Source of the DNA: Verrucomicrobiota bacterium
GTDB taxonomy: Bacteria; Verrucomicrobiota; Verrucomicrobiia; Verrucomicrobiales; DEV007
Direction of reading: 5' to 3'
Assembly (NCBI GenBank): GCA_020630975.1
Contig: JAHDID010000024.1
Location: 1-64,000 of the forward strand
DNA length: 64,000 nucleotides
Shown in pieces: positions 28,401 to 38,382 of this stretch (within the stretch, counting starts at the first letter, position 1; every line of letters starts with the position of its first letter). The position numbers and the translations under genes were made by a program. The notes under the pieces were generated by a model. The model worked only from the letters and a program-made list of their open reading frames with translations, was not told the origin of the DNA and did no database searches.

Positions 28401-31400
28401 AGGCGTGCTGATGGGGGCTTTTTCCGTGGTGGAGACAGGAGGAGCTGGCACCCTGAGTATGACAGGCTTCGGCGGTGAGCCTGGTGGTGTGACAGATAGG
28501 GGTGAGGGCCTCGACCTGCGTGGACGAATCGAAACTCTTGGTACGGGCGCACTGACTCTGACAGGCACCGCAGGAGGCTCTGGTGGTGACTCTGATGATA
28601 ATGTCGGAATCGTTTTGGCAGATGCTGCCGCAGTTGTTCGGGTCAACGATGGTAATCTGACTATCTCTGGAACTGGGGGCGGAAACGGGAACGGCGACGA
28701 TAACAACGATGGTGTCCGCTTGGATACGGCGGGCGCTACGATCGCCGCAGTGGGCGGCGGAGATATCGCAATCACCGGTAATGCCGGAGTGGGCGACGCT
28801 AATAACAGAGGTGTCCGCATCGATGATGGCACCAGCGTGACTGCGGCTGGAGGCTCTATCACGATCGACGGGGTCGGTGCTGGAACTTTGACAGGTAATC
28901 ACGGTGTCTATCTCGAGGGAACTGTCACTAACACTGGTTCGGGCAGTATTACGTTCAATGGCACTGGTGGTAATGGAACAGCGAGCAATCGTGGTGTGTA
29001 TCTCAACAATGATACCAATTCCGCTACTATCACAGCTGTTAACGGAACAATATCTCTTAACGGCGCGGGTGGTGATGGATCTGCCAATTTCAATGAAGGT
29101 GTGCGAATCGAAGATAATTCACTGGTTCAAACCACTGGGACTGGTGCGATCGATATCGATGGTGTATCTGGAAATGGCGGTACCGATACTAACCGCGGTG
29201 TCAGTGTATTCGATTCGGCTACTATCGCTGCTGGAGGTACAGTGACTATCGACGGTACCGCTGCAAATAGCAGTGGCACAGATAACTTCGGGATCGTGCT
29301 TCAGAATACAGGAAATGTGACAGCCGCCAATGGAGCTTCGATCACACTGGTAGGTGTGGGGGCGGATGGAACGACTAATAACCGAGGTATTCAAATCTCT
29401 GGGGCCGATGTGACGACTGTAGGTGGCGATATCTCCATGACAGGGACGGGAGGAAATGGCACTGATTTCAACCGGGGCATTGATTTCCGATCCGGCTCAG
29501 CAGTGACATCGGGTGGTGGGGATGTTACCTTGAATGGTACCGGAAACGGTGGTGGAGATGCCGATGGGGTGCGCATCGCTGATGCGACCGTAGACTCGGG
29601 TGCTGGAGCCCTTTCTATCACCGGTGTCGCAGTTGCCAATGGCGAGGGGATTGAGTTGGATAATGCGATCACACAGATTGGTAGCGGCACTCAGTCTGGA
29701 GACATCACATTCACGACAGATCGATACTCTGGCGATCAGGGATCGGTGCAAACGACAGGTGATATTAATTTTGCCTCAGTTACAGCAGGGCACGATATTT
29801 TTGTGGGCAGACGTGATGATGGAACTGAAGATTCAGGGAACGAAGATCAATCGAGCGGTCTGGAGATCGCCGATAATGAACTGGTTAATATCGCAGATGG
29901 CTTTTCGAATATTAACTTTACCACAACCGGGGACATCGAAGTCGATATCCATGGCGTTGGAACGGATGCTGTGCAGAGTGGAGGCACAGTAAGTTTGACG
30001 AGTTTGGATGTAGGCACAGCTGTGACAGTCGGTGGTGTCGCGTATCAGGTGCGTGAGAAGAGTCCAAATTTCGACTTGGAAGAAGTGACAAATCTTGCCC
30101 CTGTCGCTAATGCGGATGTCAATTCGGTGACTGAGGATGGAGGTGCAGCTAATGGCACAGTGGGAAGCAACGCAACGGGTAACGTGCTAGGTGGTACCGG
30201 GGTGAGTGCTGGAGATGTGGCAGACACGGATGCGGATGCAGACGATGATCCGACTGCAGGCGATGGTTCAGTCGTGGTGACCAATATTTCTTTTGGAGGG
30301 ACGCCTCATCAGACGACTAATCAAGGTGGTCATGTGGCTGCTGGTGGCACCACATCGATAGACGGCACCTATGGCACGCTTACGATAGGGTCCGATGGGC
30401 AGTACAGCTACACACTAGATCAAGCGGTGGCAGATGGTTTGGACTCTACTGATGCGCCGACAGAGGTGTTCACTTATACGATTATCGATGGTAATGAGCA
30501 GGTCAATAGCCCTGCAGCGCATTATGCGTTCGATGAGTTAAACGGAGTGCCGGAAGATTCTCGAGGTGGTGGTGCGCCGTCGCTAGGCGGTAGCTATCAA
30601 ACGACTGACGGGATCAATGGCGAGGCTTTTGATCTGAATCCCAACAATAATGATGCAGGGCCAGATCACTTGGATGTACCCGTGCCTGCTGGTATGACGG
30701 TAGGTGAGTTCACTGTGTCTTTCTGGGTCAATACCACGACTGTTCACGGAAGTTGGAATGATCTTTTTGGAATCGGTATCGGTAGTCCTGTGAATGGAAG
30801 TTATGTTTTGGAAATGCCTGGTGGCGGTGCCAGTGCTGGTAGCGTAGCCGGTTTCAATATCAGTGGAACGGTGCCGAATACCAATTCGATTACGGGTATC
30901 AACACATCGATCGCCGACGGAAATTGGCACCATGTGGTATTGAGTGCTAGCACATCGGGCAATACGGCTTCTATCTACATCGATGGTGTGCAGGAAGGTA
31001 CGACGACTTGGGCAGGAACCGCTCCGATCACAGCGTTGCGTCTGGGCGATGACCCTAATCGAGATGATCGTAATATTCAGGCAGCCTTCGATGATCTACG
31101 TATCTACGATGTGGCATTGAGTGGTGCAGAGGTGACCGAGGTATACAATCAGAATGGTGTGCTCGGCGAGCAGGCAACACTGACGATCGCGGTGAATGGT
31201 ACCAACGATGACCCTGTGGCCTTGGATAACACTGGCAAGGCAGTCGAAAGTGGCGGAGATGCCAATGGCACGACCTTTGTGGGTAGCGATGGCACCACCA
31301 CTGGCGGCACGAGGGGAAATGTGATCCAGGGCAGCGCTACTGTTCTTTCTCTGACAGCTTCGCATGTGCAGGGCAATCCCAACCATTTCAACACTGGGGT

Positions 31401-34400
31401 CACCACTGATCCTGATGCTATTTTGCAGGGACTGCTAGACGATGGATTTGCCTACGATCCGAACGATCCCACTAGTGCTTCTCCTAATCAAAACTTCGCG
31501 GTTAATGGGGGGAATGGAATCCACGAGGCATTCGCTGGGGATCATATTTCGCAGTATGATTTCGCAAGTTCAGTCACACTGCATGATGGTAATGAAATAG
31601 TCGTCGACCTGTGGGGGCGTAGTGGGGGAGGCGTCGTCGAAACTAGGGATAACGACATTGACATCCAGTTTCTCGATGCAGCGGGTAACCCGATCGCTGG
31701 CGGTATCGTCAGCGGACAGATGATCTCAGACGACGCTGCAGCCTTCCTGAGAGTCAGCTCAAACGGTACGCTGGCAAATGGCACTGTGGTAGGTGGCTTC
31801 CAGATCATCGGGCACATCAGTGATGGTGGTGGCATCAATCAGTTCGCCTTGATGGAGGTGCGGTCGGCAGAGATTGTAGCAGCCGATACCGATGTCGATG
31901 GAGATGACATCCCTGTGCCGCACGATGGGTCGGTAAACGTGACAAATATTGCCTTCGGGGGGACTCCATTCTCGGGATCGACGAATAGTGGCGGATCCGT
32001 TGGTGGCGGTGCGAGTACTCAGATCGACGGGGCCTACGGCACGTTGACGATTGGTGCAGATGGCTCCTACAGCTATGCGATTAATGAGGCGGTGGCCGAT
32101 TCACTAGATGAGGGTGAGGAAGTGACAGAGGTATTCACCTATACCTTTAGCGATGGTTCTGGGAGTGATACGTCGAGTCTCACGATCACAGTGTGCGGGA
32201 AAAATGATATCCCAAGCGCCCAAGACGATTCGGCAAATGCTCTCGAGAATGGCAGCGATGTGACAATCGCTGTGACGGCGAACGATTCTGATCCCGATGG
32301 CGATAGCATCTCTTTGTTAGCCACTAGTGTCAGTAGTACTAGCACACTGGGTGCCCCTCTGACAGTGAGCGGCAGTTCAGTCATCTATAACATTTCAGGT
32401 GTCAGCACGCCTGCGATCGAGGCTCTCGCTGTGGGCGAGACGATTCTCGATACTTTCACTTACCAAGTCACCGATGGTCAGGTGGCCCCGATCTTTAATG
32501 ACGATTTCGAAAGTGCGACAGGGGGGAATACGGGAGATTCGACTTCCTTGACTAACACCGGGTGGACTCAGTTTGGTAACACCCAGGATCCAGTGGTCAC
32601 GCAGACCTATACCTCGGCACCTGCCCAGAATCTACCTGGCACAGGTATCTGGCTGCAGGCATGGACCGATGGGCAGACTGGCGGTTTCTACAAGGATACT
32701 GCTGCCGAAGAGGGCGTGGTCTATGAGTTTAGTGGCGATCTGCTGCTCGAGGATCGTTTTGCGTCAAACGGTGGTAATATCACCTTCGACCTGATCTTTT
32801 TGGACGCGGGTGGCAATACGCTACTGACACAGTCGGTAGATCCTACCAATCAGACGATCAATACTTTTATCAATAGCTCAGTATCGGCCACAGCACCTGC
32901 AGGCACTGAGACGGTTCGTACTCAGGTGAGTTGGTCGACGGATGCGGTCGCTGATGCCGACGATAGCCGGGTATCAGGTATGCTGGACAATCTAGCGTTG
33001 ACCGGTGCGGGCTTGGCCGAAGCCACTGTCACTGTTACCTTGACGGGCGTGAACGACCCTGTGACCGCTAATGACGATGGTAACAATGCTACTGTCTGGC
33101 AGGTTGGTTTTGACAACAATACGACCACCGAGTTTGAGCAAGAAGGTCCTAACTCCAACGCTGCTCCGGGGGATCCCAATGCGCGGGATGATGACTACTA
33201 CTTCGCTGGCACCTATGCAGGCGTAGGCACAGTAGTAGTGGATGAGGTGTTCGGCGACGGGATCAATAACGGCAGGGGGCCACAAGGGTTTGAGAGAGCT
33301 CTCACCAATACGGACCAGACAAATCGCATTCACTTTAATCTACCCAACGATCCGACCGATGAGAACTATCGACTACTAGTGGATACAGTCAGCTCAAACT
33401 TCCCTACTGGGGGGATTGACTTTCAAGTGTCGGTAAATGGCAGCTCTGTCTATAATGCCAATGTTACTGCCGATGGCTTGATTCAGATTGATTTCAGTGG
33501 AGCAGGAGGTCTGCTCTCTGGAGAAAATGTCATCACTCTAGAGCGGACTGACACCAATGGAGGCTGGTTGCAGTTTGACTACATCGCCCTGCAGGCTGAG
33601 TATATTTTGACAGAAGATGCGGCGGATAACACTCAAGTCGGCAATGTGACGGCTAATGACAGCGACATCGATGTGAATGGCAACGCTCCTGACGATACTC
33701 TCACTGTAACAAGCGTAGGGGCCACGGCTATCGCAACTAGTGGGAATACCACCGTCGTGGGGACCTATGGATCTCTAGTCATCGATGCGACGGGTGCCTA
33801 TACCTATACACTTGATAATGCTGACGCAGACACTCAGGCCCTCGAGGTCGGAGATTTGGTCTCGGAGAGCTTCACTTATCTTGTGTCTGATAGTAATGGG
33901 TCTTCCGACACAGCGACGCTTACCATCACCGTAGCTGGTGCCAATGATCTGCCAGTCTTGGCTAGTATCGAGACCGCTGCAGCTACCTACAATGAGGGGG
34001 CTGCACCGATACAAGTTACAAACACCATCACGGTAACCGATGTCGATAGTGCTACCGATGCGGATACTACCGCTCCACATCCCACAAATACTGATGCCAA
34101 TGGCGATGATCTGATCGTCAGTGCGACTATCCAAATTACTGCGGGGCTCGACAGCGCAGATGATGTGCTCGCACTATCCGGTGCACTGCCAGCTGGTATC
34201 ACAGCGAGCGCCTATGATGCCTCGACTGGTACCATCACTCTGACAGGCAATGCCACTCCAGTTGACTATCAGGCGGCGCTTCGGCTGATCACTTACCAGA
34301 ATGCCGATACCCTGAACCCAAGCACAGCTACTAGGACGGTGAGCTTCACAGTGAATGATTCCGATGGCGATTCCAATACACAGACTCGCGACATCAATGT

Positions 34401-37400
34401 CGTCGATATCCCGGAGGAGGCCACCGCATTGGACGATGACTTCACGGCGGAGTGTATCAAGGAGAACGACAATAGCGCGGCTCAGATCACAGCTAGCGTA
34501 TTGGACAACGATGCCAATGTGATCGCCGACGCCACATCGTCGACAGGCTATCGGGATGGTAGTGGTAATGAGATTCAGATCCTAAATTTCGATGCGATCT
34601 CTGCCAATGGCGGTGCGGTATCGATGAATGCGGATGGCACCTTCACTTACACAGCTAGCGGTGCAGCGATCGACTCGCTCGATGAGGGCGAGACTTTGAT
34701 CGATACTTTCACCTACACCATCACTGATGGCGACTTGGCTCAGCAGGGGCAGTTTCGCGTGACTCTGATCGACACTGCAGATGAGGACTCTGTGCTCGAC
34801 GACCCAGCATCGCTCGATGGCACGATGAGCAATTTCCAAGAAGTCGTCAACTTGATGGGTGGAGTCGTTGGTGGAGGACTGAATACCGTAAATGGTAGAA
34901 CTTATAATGTGATCCGCTACGCGACAGATTTTTACAATGAGATCGACTTGGGTGTCGGAGGTCCTTTCACTAGTAATTTGGCGTATCCTGATGGCACTTC
35001 GAATACGATTTTTAATCAGTTTGCCATAGGTATCGAGGGCGAGATTTTTATCCCGGCTGGTACTTACCAGATAGGCTTTCGGGCTGACGACGAGCTCGCC
35101 ATCCACATGTCTGGACTGACTTTGGGTGCAGGCGGCGATCTGGATACCAGTACCACTGGAGGCAATGTACAGACCATCACTCATAATGGCGATGACTACT
35201 TCAGAACGGGTGGTGCCAATCGTATCGGTGTGATCACACTGACGGTACCAGCCGGCGGTATCACCACGGATTTCAGCGCATTTGGTCGAGAAGGAGGCGG
35301 TGGAGATTCCTTTGAGATCTTTGTCCGCGATGCTTCAAGCGGTAGTCTGCATGTCGGCGAGTCAAACATCACGAGCTTTGATGCATCTCAGTGGACGATT
35401 TTGTCGGATAATGCAGCAGGCTGGCGGGTCAACCAGAGCGCTTCTGCGGGCACCACATCGACTGCTACGGTGACAGTAAAGATAGAGGGCGAAAATGATG
35501 CACCGGTCACTATTGCCGATTACGGACAGGTCACGGAAGCGTCTGATGCGGTGTCCAATGACACCACTGTGGGGAATGTTTTGACCAACGATACCGATAT
35601 CGATGACTCGACCTCTGATCCGACTGCTGGTCAGCCAGGGAATAGTGGATCGTACTATTACACGCCTGGAGCGCTAGACTCGTATGTGACGGTGTCTGCG
35701 GTCACTGGCGGTACCGTAGGAGGGGGCGGAGTGATCACTGCAGTGGGCACCTATGGTACACTTACGATCAATCCGGATGGTAGCTACACCTATCAGCTTA
35801 ACGATGCAGATGCGGATACTCAGGCGCTCAATGACGGCGATACTCCTACTGAAGTATTCACCTACACCGTCAGCGATAATCACCCTGATGGTAACGGACA
35901 GACCGCGACTGGAGAGCTGACGATCTCGGTTTTCGGTGTGAATGATAGTCCTGATGCGGTGAACGATAGCGCTACGGTGCAAGAGGACACGACGTTGACG
36001 GCTTCTGGGAATGTAGTCACCTCAAATGATACTGACCCCAGTGGCGACAATGTAGTGGGGGATCTGCAGGTCGAGGCGGTGGATGGAACTGCTGCGAATA
36101 TAGGCTCTACTCTCGCTGGTACCTATGGATCAGTGGTGATCAATGCAGACGGTAGCTACACCTATACGCTGAATAACGGCACCGATGGCGATGGCTCGAA
36201 TATCGTGCAGCAATTGAATGATGGTGAGACGGTTTTTGATACCTTTACCTACACGGTATCGGATGGCGTTGAGAGCTTTGATCAGCCCAACAACGACGGA
36301 CTTTTCCAGGTGAGTGCTTTCCAGCTGGATGGTAATCCTCAAGTGAATAGCATCGATGTGGCACGGGCTATCTGGGATGCCAATCCGAGTGGTGCTGGCT
36401 CCATCGCAGCCACCAACGGCACGACCTACGACATAACAGCGTACGAAGCGGGAACGACTGGGGTGATCAATTACTCCAATAACTTAGGAGGTTTTGATCG
36501 CATCAATGGCAATTTGGATTTCGACACGATCGGTGGCGGTACGATCACCAATGCTGATCAGCTCTCGGTGCGAGCCGAGACCTACATGACATTCACCAAT
36601 GCTGGTACCTACTCCATCGCGATACGGGGCGATGACGGACGCTTCATTCGCCTGAGCGATCCGAATAATCCTGGCAGCTTTGTCTTCGACGATGCCGTAG
36701 GGAATGTCGATGATGGCTCGGGAGCGGGTTTCGACTTTATCGAGGATCGTAACACAGGGAATGGTGAGGCAGTCGGTGTGTTTACCGTGACGGCAGGCCA
36801 GACCTTACACTTGGATACCCTTTACTTCGAGCACTTCGGTGGTGACTCCTTTGAAATCGCCATCAAGTCTGGTACAGACACCACTTACCGCGGAACAGGC
36901 GATGGGTGGGCGCTATTGAGCGATGGTGTGCTGGGGGTCGAGCTCAGCTCCGATGCTATCACGCAGCGATCGGCGACCGACTCGGCTACTCTGACGATTA
37001 CCATCAGTGGTGAAAACGATGCTCCGGCAGTGACTCCTTCGACAGGCACGGTTTACGAAGATGCAGTGGGCGGCCCGTCGGTAGCCAGTGGAGATGCACT
37101 AGCTGGTGCTACCGATATCGATCACACGGCAGCTGAGCTATCGATTGCTACGGTCGATGGCCAGGCGGTAGGCGCGTCTGGTACCACGGCGGTCTCGTCG
37201 ACTTATGGCTCGATAGCCATCGACGCCAGCGGTGCTTGGGTCTACACGCTCAATAATAATCTGCCTCAGGTGCAGGCGCTCGACAGCGGTCAGGTGGCGA
37301 CAGAGGTATTCACCTTTGAGATGGTCGATGATGACGGTGCGAGGTCCACTTCGACGATCACGGTTCGGGTGATAGGCCACACGGATGCCAATACGGACCC

Positions 37401-37935
37401 CGGCGATGGCACGCAGGGAGAGACGCCTGGCGGTCCCGTCGGTGATACCTCTTTTGCAGGTATCGTCAGTCTCTTCAACGATTTGCCTGAGGATCTGATG
37501 TTTTCTGGGTTTCGTTTGGATAATGGCGATGATTTGGTGGATGGCTTTGATCCGATTCGCTCAGTCTCTCTGACGCCATTCTTTGCGGGACATAGCACGC
37601 CAGGCTCCACCGTCGAAGTCATCATCAAAGATGATGTCGGCAATGAGCTGAGCAGCGCCTCGACTTTCGCAGATCAGGCAGGCAACTGGTCGACCCCGGT
37701 TTTCGCTGACATCGATCGTGATGCTCGTTACACGGTAGAAGTGCGACAGACGCCAAACTACTGGGGAGCAGCTCTCAACAGCGGCGTAGTGGTCGAGCCA
37801 GTTTACTTGCACTTCGAGGGTGGCGATCGTGCTATCCCTGATCAGCTGGTTGGTCTGAATATCGGCGACATCATCGGTGACATCTTGCGGGCACAGACTG
37901 CAGAGGAGTATGTGGCTCTTTTATCGGGGTTTTAG
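25462..37935 (+). CDS. Giant LEPR-motif protein 2: metzincin-like protease, beta-helix, VCBS, LamG-like and PA14-like domains
   Basis: 4157 residues. LEPRVLYSAAP lies at 23-33; a duplicated SIGY motif lies at about 71-81. A metzincin-like domain follows: HEIGHVLGLQD at 191-201 (HExxHxxGxxD zinc site, Asp as third ligand) and a Met-turn candidate NDVMYG soon after. About residues 370-1540 are right-handed beta-helix-type repeats of the GxIxIxGxGG kind with RGV/DGV turns. From about 1545 there are VCBS/cadherin-like repeats (GTYGTLTIGxDGSYSY ... EVFTYT) interrupted by a LamG-like domain (about 1684-1898, NWHHVVLS, DDLRIYD) and two PA14-like domains (about 3127-3300 and 3616-3810, GFRADDELAIHM and IRGDDGRFIRL). 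The end (about 4010-4157) is the Ig-like C-terminal module shared with giants 1 and 3. Probably secreted or cell-surface; whether the protease self-processes the chain is inference. The leader is CT-rich without Shine-Dalgarno. Confidence 0.92.
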   Translation: MKTNRHTSVPSSPESREYIAEALEPRVLYSAAPVAVPVEIEEQVESGEDAARQLAGFESANAFAEEFGVDSIGYSGNSIGYNGAESTIADSATVRILNVEQLNSLIDEAESRWEQSGLSTDQLAVLEEIDFQIIDLDGPTLGYAEGSTIVIDADAAGMGWYVDSTPADDSEFSGSTFGAMESVDLLSVMTHEIGHVLGLQDVYDVAQANDVMYGLFEAGERRSIAEGRAEGSEMLSLVGAHFATATVDTGTGVVDVTGDGTNTNTFTEVGGNLFLNGNDLGIATSAVTQLSYIGANATNDVVRFEGTLNFGDTTIDIGSTVSNGASNGVRDIDFRGDVILTGSGSFTGVAHRTIEFDPNDISGTTSGITTEDGNISLTAIRDDGNGDGIRFREGTNTVQSTNGNIYLEGEANGTGSSRRGVFMANNGTTVIQTSGDITIIGRGAGDDDGNVGVLLDDNATVQTTGSGSISITGTAGGGNVDTDNPADGNDSNDGIFIDGRIISGDGNITLVGTGGTGLGDDADGNDGVDLSNNNALIQSSGGLISITGTGGQTATTGGVSDGNRGVYIDDGNIVATGNASIYIEGTGGTGNSFLRGVLIANDGESITAEDGDVTIVGVGGTSNTATGANNDGVRIDDEITITGSGSVSITGTGGSGGFNPANNDSSHRGVTFNATDATVTTNTGNITIVGQGGNATDGDLNDGVQFGSSGDRLVSTSGNISVTGTGGEGRREARGVYVTSGTVIRSGGNIAITGTGGDADETTPTVESDQMVGVEVDGSIIASGTGTVTIVGNGGTGNDDNHFGIDLSNAASLIEVEDGDMTLNGTGGTGDASGFGIRLQLDGATLRSTGSGDINVIGTGGDSVSNNRGIYVEGAVLIDSQGTGAINITGTGGTVGSNADGMLFTRNTGQTNRDEFATIQSNSGAITIVGTGGPDIGAGGGADGIQVNDGDATNGFTVTSTSGNIDITGRAGLGGGNDQRGVLMGAFSVVETGGAGTLSMTGFGGEPGGVTDRGEGLDLRGRIETLGTGALTLTGTAGGSGGDSDDNVGIVLADAAAVVRVNDGNLTISGTGGGNGNGDDNNDGVRLDTAGATIAAVGGGDIAITGNAGVGDANNRGVRIDDGTSVTAAGGSITIDGVGAGTLTGNHGVYLEGTVTNTGSGSITFNGTGGNGTASNRGVYLNNDTNSATITAVNGTISLNGAGGDGSANFNEGVRIEDNSLVQTTGTGAIDIDGVSGNGGTDTNRGVSVFDSATIAAGGTVTIDGTAANSSGTDNFGIVLQNTGNVTAANGASITLVGVGADGTTNNRGIQISGADVTTVGGDISMTGTGGNGTDFNRGIDFRSGSAVTSGGGDVTLNGTGNGGGDADGVRIADATVDSGAGALSITGVAVANGEGIELDNAITQIGSGTQSGDITFTTDRYSGDQGSVQTTGDINFASVTAGHDIFVGRRDDGTEDSGNEDQSSGLEIADNELVNIADGFSNINFTTTGDIEVDIHGVGTDAVQSGGTVSLTSLDVGTAVTVGGVAYQVREKSPNFDLEEVTNLAPVANADVNSVTEDGGAANGTVGSNATGNVLGGTGVSAGDVADTDADADDDPTAGDGSVVVTNISFGGTPHQTTNQGGHVAAGGTTSIDGTYGTLTIGSDGQYSYTLDQAVADGLDSTDAPTEVFTYTIIDGNEQVNSPAAHYAFDELNGVPEDSRGGGAPSLGGSYQTTDGINGEAFDLNPNNNDAGPDHLDVPVPAGMTVGEFTVSFWVNTTTVHGSWNDLFGIGIGSPVNGSYVLEMPGGGASAGSVAGFNISGTVPNTNSITGINTSIADGNWHHVVLSASTSGNTASIYIDGVQEGTTTWAGTAPITALRLGDDPNRDDRNIQAAFDDLRIYDVALSGAEVTEVYNQNGVLGEQATLTIAVNGTNDDPVALDNTGKAVESGGDANGTTFVGSDGTTTGGTRGNVIQGSATVLSLTASHVQGNPNHFNTGVTTDPDAILQGLLDDGFAYDPNDPTSASPNQNFAVNGGNGIHEAFAGDHISQYDFASSVTLHDGNEIVVDLWGRSGGGVVETRDNDIDIQFLDAAGNPIAGGIVSGQMISDDAAAFLRVSSNGTLANGTVVGGFQIIGHISDGGGINQFALMEVRSAEIVAADTDVDGDDIPVPHDGSVNVTNIAFGGTPFSGSTNSGGSVGGGASTQIDGAYGTLTIGADGSYSYAINEAVADSLDEGEEVTEVFTYTFSDGSGSDTSSLTITVCGKNDIPSAQDDSANALENGSDVTIAVTANDSDPDGDSISLLATSVSSTSTLGAPLTVSGSSVIYNISGVSTPAIEALAVGETILDTFTYQVTDGQVAPIFNDDFESATGGNTGDSTSLTNTGWTQFGNTQDPVVTQTYTSAPAQNLPGTGIWLQAWTDGQTGGFYKDTAAEEGVVYEFSGDLLLEDRFASNGGNITFDLIFLDAGGNTLLTQSVDPTNQTINTFINSSVSATAPAGTETVRTQVSWSTDAVADADDSRVSGMLDNLALTGAGLAEATVTVTLTGVNDPVTANDDGNNATVWQVGFDNNTTTEFEQEGPNSNAAPGDPNARDDDYYFAGTYAGVGTVVVDEVFGDGINNGRGPQGFERALTNTDQTNRIHFNLPNDPTDENYRLLVDTVSSNFPTGGIDFQVSVNGSSVYNANVTADGLIQIDFSGAGGLLSGENVITLERTDTNGGWLQFDYIALQAEYILTEDAADNTQVGNVTANDSDIDVNGNAPDDTLTVTSVGATAIATSGNTTVVGTYGSLVIDATGAYTYTLDNADADTQALEVGDLVSESFTYLVSDSNGSSDTATLTITVAGANDLPVLASIETAAATYNEGAAPIQVTNTITVTDVDSATDADTTAPHPTNTDANGDDLIVSATIQITAGLDSADDVLALSGALPAGITASAYDASTGTITLTGNATPVDYQAALRLITYQNADTLNPSTATRTVSFTVNDSDGDSNTQTRDINVVDIPEEATALDDDFTAECIKENDNSAAQITASVLDNDANVIADATSSTGYRDGSGNEIQILNFDAISANGGAVSMNADGTFTYTASGAAIDSLDEGETLIDTFTYTITDGDLAQQGQFRVTLIDTADEDSVLDDPASLDGTMSNFQEVVNLMGGVVGGGLNTVNGRTYNVIRYATDFYNEIDLGVGGPFTSNLAYPDGTSNTIFNQFAIGIEGEIFIPAGTYQIGFRADDELAIHMSGLTLGAGGDLDTSTTGGNVQTITHNGDDYFRTGGANRIGVITLTVPAGGITTDFSAFGREGGGGDSFEIFVRDASSGSLHVGESNITSFDASQWTILSDNAAGWRVNQSASAGTTSTATVTVKIEGENDAPVTIADYGQVTEASDAVSNDTTVGNVLTNDTDIDDSTSDPTAGQPGNSGSYYYTPGALDSYVTVSAVTGGTVGGGGVITAVGTYGTLTINPDGSYTYQLNDADADTQALNDGDTPTEVFTYTVSDNHPDGNGQTATGELTISVFGVNDSPDAVNDSATVQEDTTLTASGNVVTSNDTDPSGDNVVGDLQVEAVDGTAANIGSTLAGTYGSVVINADGSYTYTLNNGTDGDGSNIVQQLNDGETVFDTFTYTVSDGVESFDQPNNDGLFQVSAFQLDGNPQVNSIDVARAIWDANPSGAGSIAATNGTTYDITAYEAGTTGVINYSNNLGGFDRINGNLDFDTIGGGTITNADQLSVRAETYMTFTNAGTYSIAIRGDDGRFIRLSDPNNPGSFVFDDAVGNVDDGSGAGFDFIEDRNTGNGEAVGVFTVTAGQTLHLDTLYFEHFGGDSFEIAIKSGTDTTYRGTGDGWALLSDGVLGVELSSDAITQRSATDSATLTITISGENDAPAVTPSTGTVYEDAVGGPSVASGDALAGATDIDHTAAELSIATVDGQAVGASGTTAVSSTYGSIAIDASGAWVYTLNNNLPQVQALDSGQVATEVFTFEMVDDDGARSTSTITVRVIGHTDANTDPGDGTQGETPGGPVGDTSFAGIVSLFNDLPEDLMFSGFRLDNGDDLVDGFDPIRSVSLTPFFAGHSTPGSTVEVIIKDDVGNELSSASTFADQAGNWSTPVFADIDRDARYTVEVRQTPNYWGAALNSGVVVEPVYLHFEGGDRAIPDQLVGLNIGDIIGDILRAQTAEEYVALLSGF
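25671..25707 (+). repeat. Paired 16-bp element with 21-bp period, inside giant gene 2
   Basis: TTCAATAGGGTACAGT (25671-25686) and TTCAATAGGGTACAAT (25692-25707) are spaced exactly 21 bp start to start. They are read in frame as SIGY-S and SIGY-N. The same pair with the same period occurs at 38565-38601 in giant gene 3 and, outside any gene, at 52958-52994. Confidence 0.9.
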
Positions 37936-38382
37936 TGAGTCTTCAATGAAGCAGATAAGAGGTCTAGGTCTGAGTGTTATGGGATTTAAGCGCTCTGGAC
38001 ATGGTTTTTTAAAATTTTTCAAATAAGGTCCGAGGAAAGCTGGAAAGTTTTTAAACGTTCTTCCGTGAGTGGCACTTTTTGTTGTTAGCTTGCGTTGACA
38101 GTAGTCCGCTTGGTGTGGTACCGATTTCCCGTGGGAATGGGAGCTACAGCAGCCTATCAAAGAGCATCGCCAGAGTCTGGCGATAAGCTTGGCGTGTGCT
38201 CTCAACAGCACAGTGCCAGATGGGCACCGTTGGTCCCGTATTTAACCCTTCGTCAATCAGTTGAGCCGCCTAGCGATCGAGGCTCAGGTTTGGTTGTTCA
38301 TACCCGGATATCGATCGTCTAAAGCAGCCTTCTCCCATCCCTCTTTTCCCCTTCGGTCCGCTTTTTAGGATGTTGTGCGTGC
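37936..38382. promoter_or_regulatory. Intergenic region upstream of giant gene 3
   Basis: Holds no convincing gene. A perfect TTGACA lies at 38095-38100 but the -10 position (about 38118-38124, TACCGA-like) is poor. A perfect 19-bp palindrome ATCGCCAGA-G-TCTGGCGAT (38166-38184) lies about 200 bp before the start codon and could be an operator or RNA hairpin. The last 50 bp are CT-rich (38330-38360) and contain TCCCATCCCT (38333-38342), a 10-mer also present just before giant gene 2 (25447-25456). No Shine-Dalgarno precedes the ATG. Confidence 0.45.
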
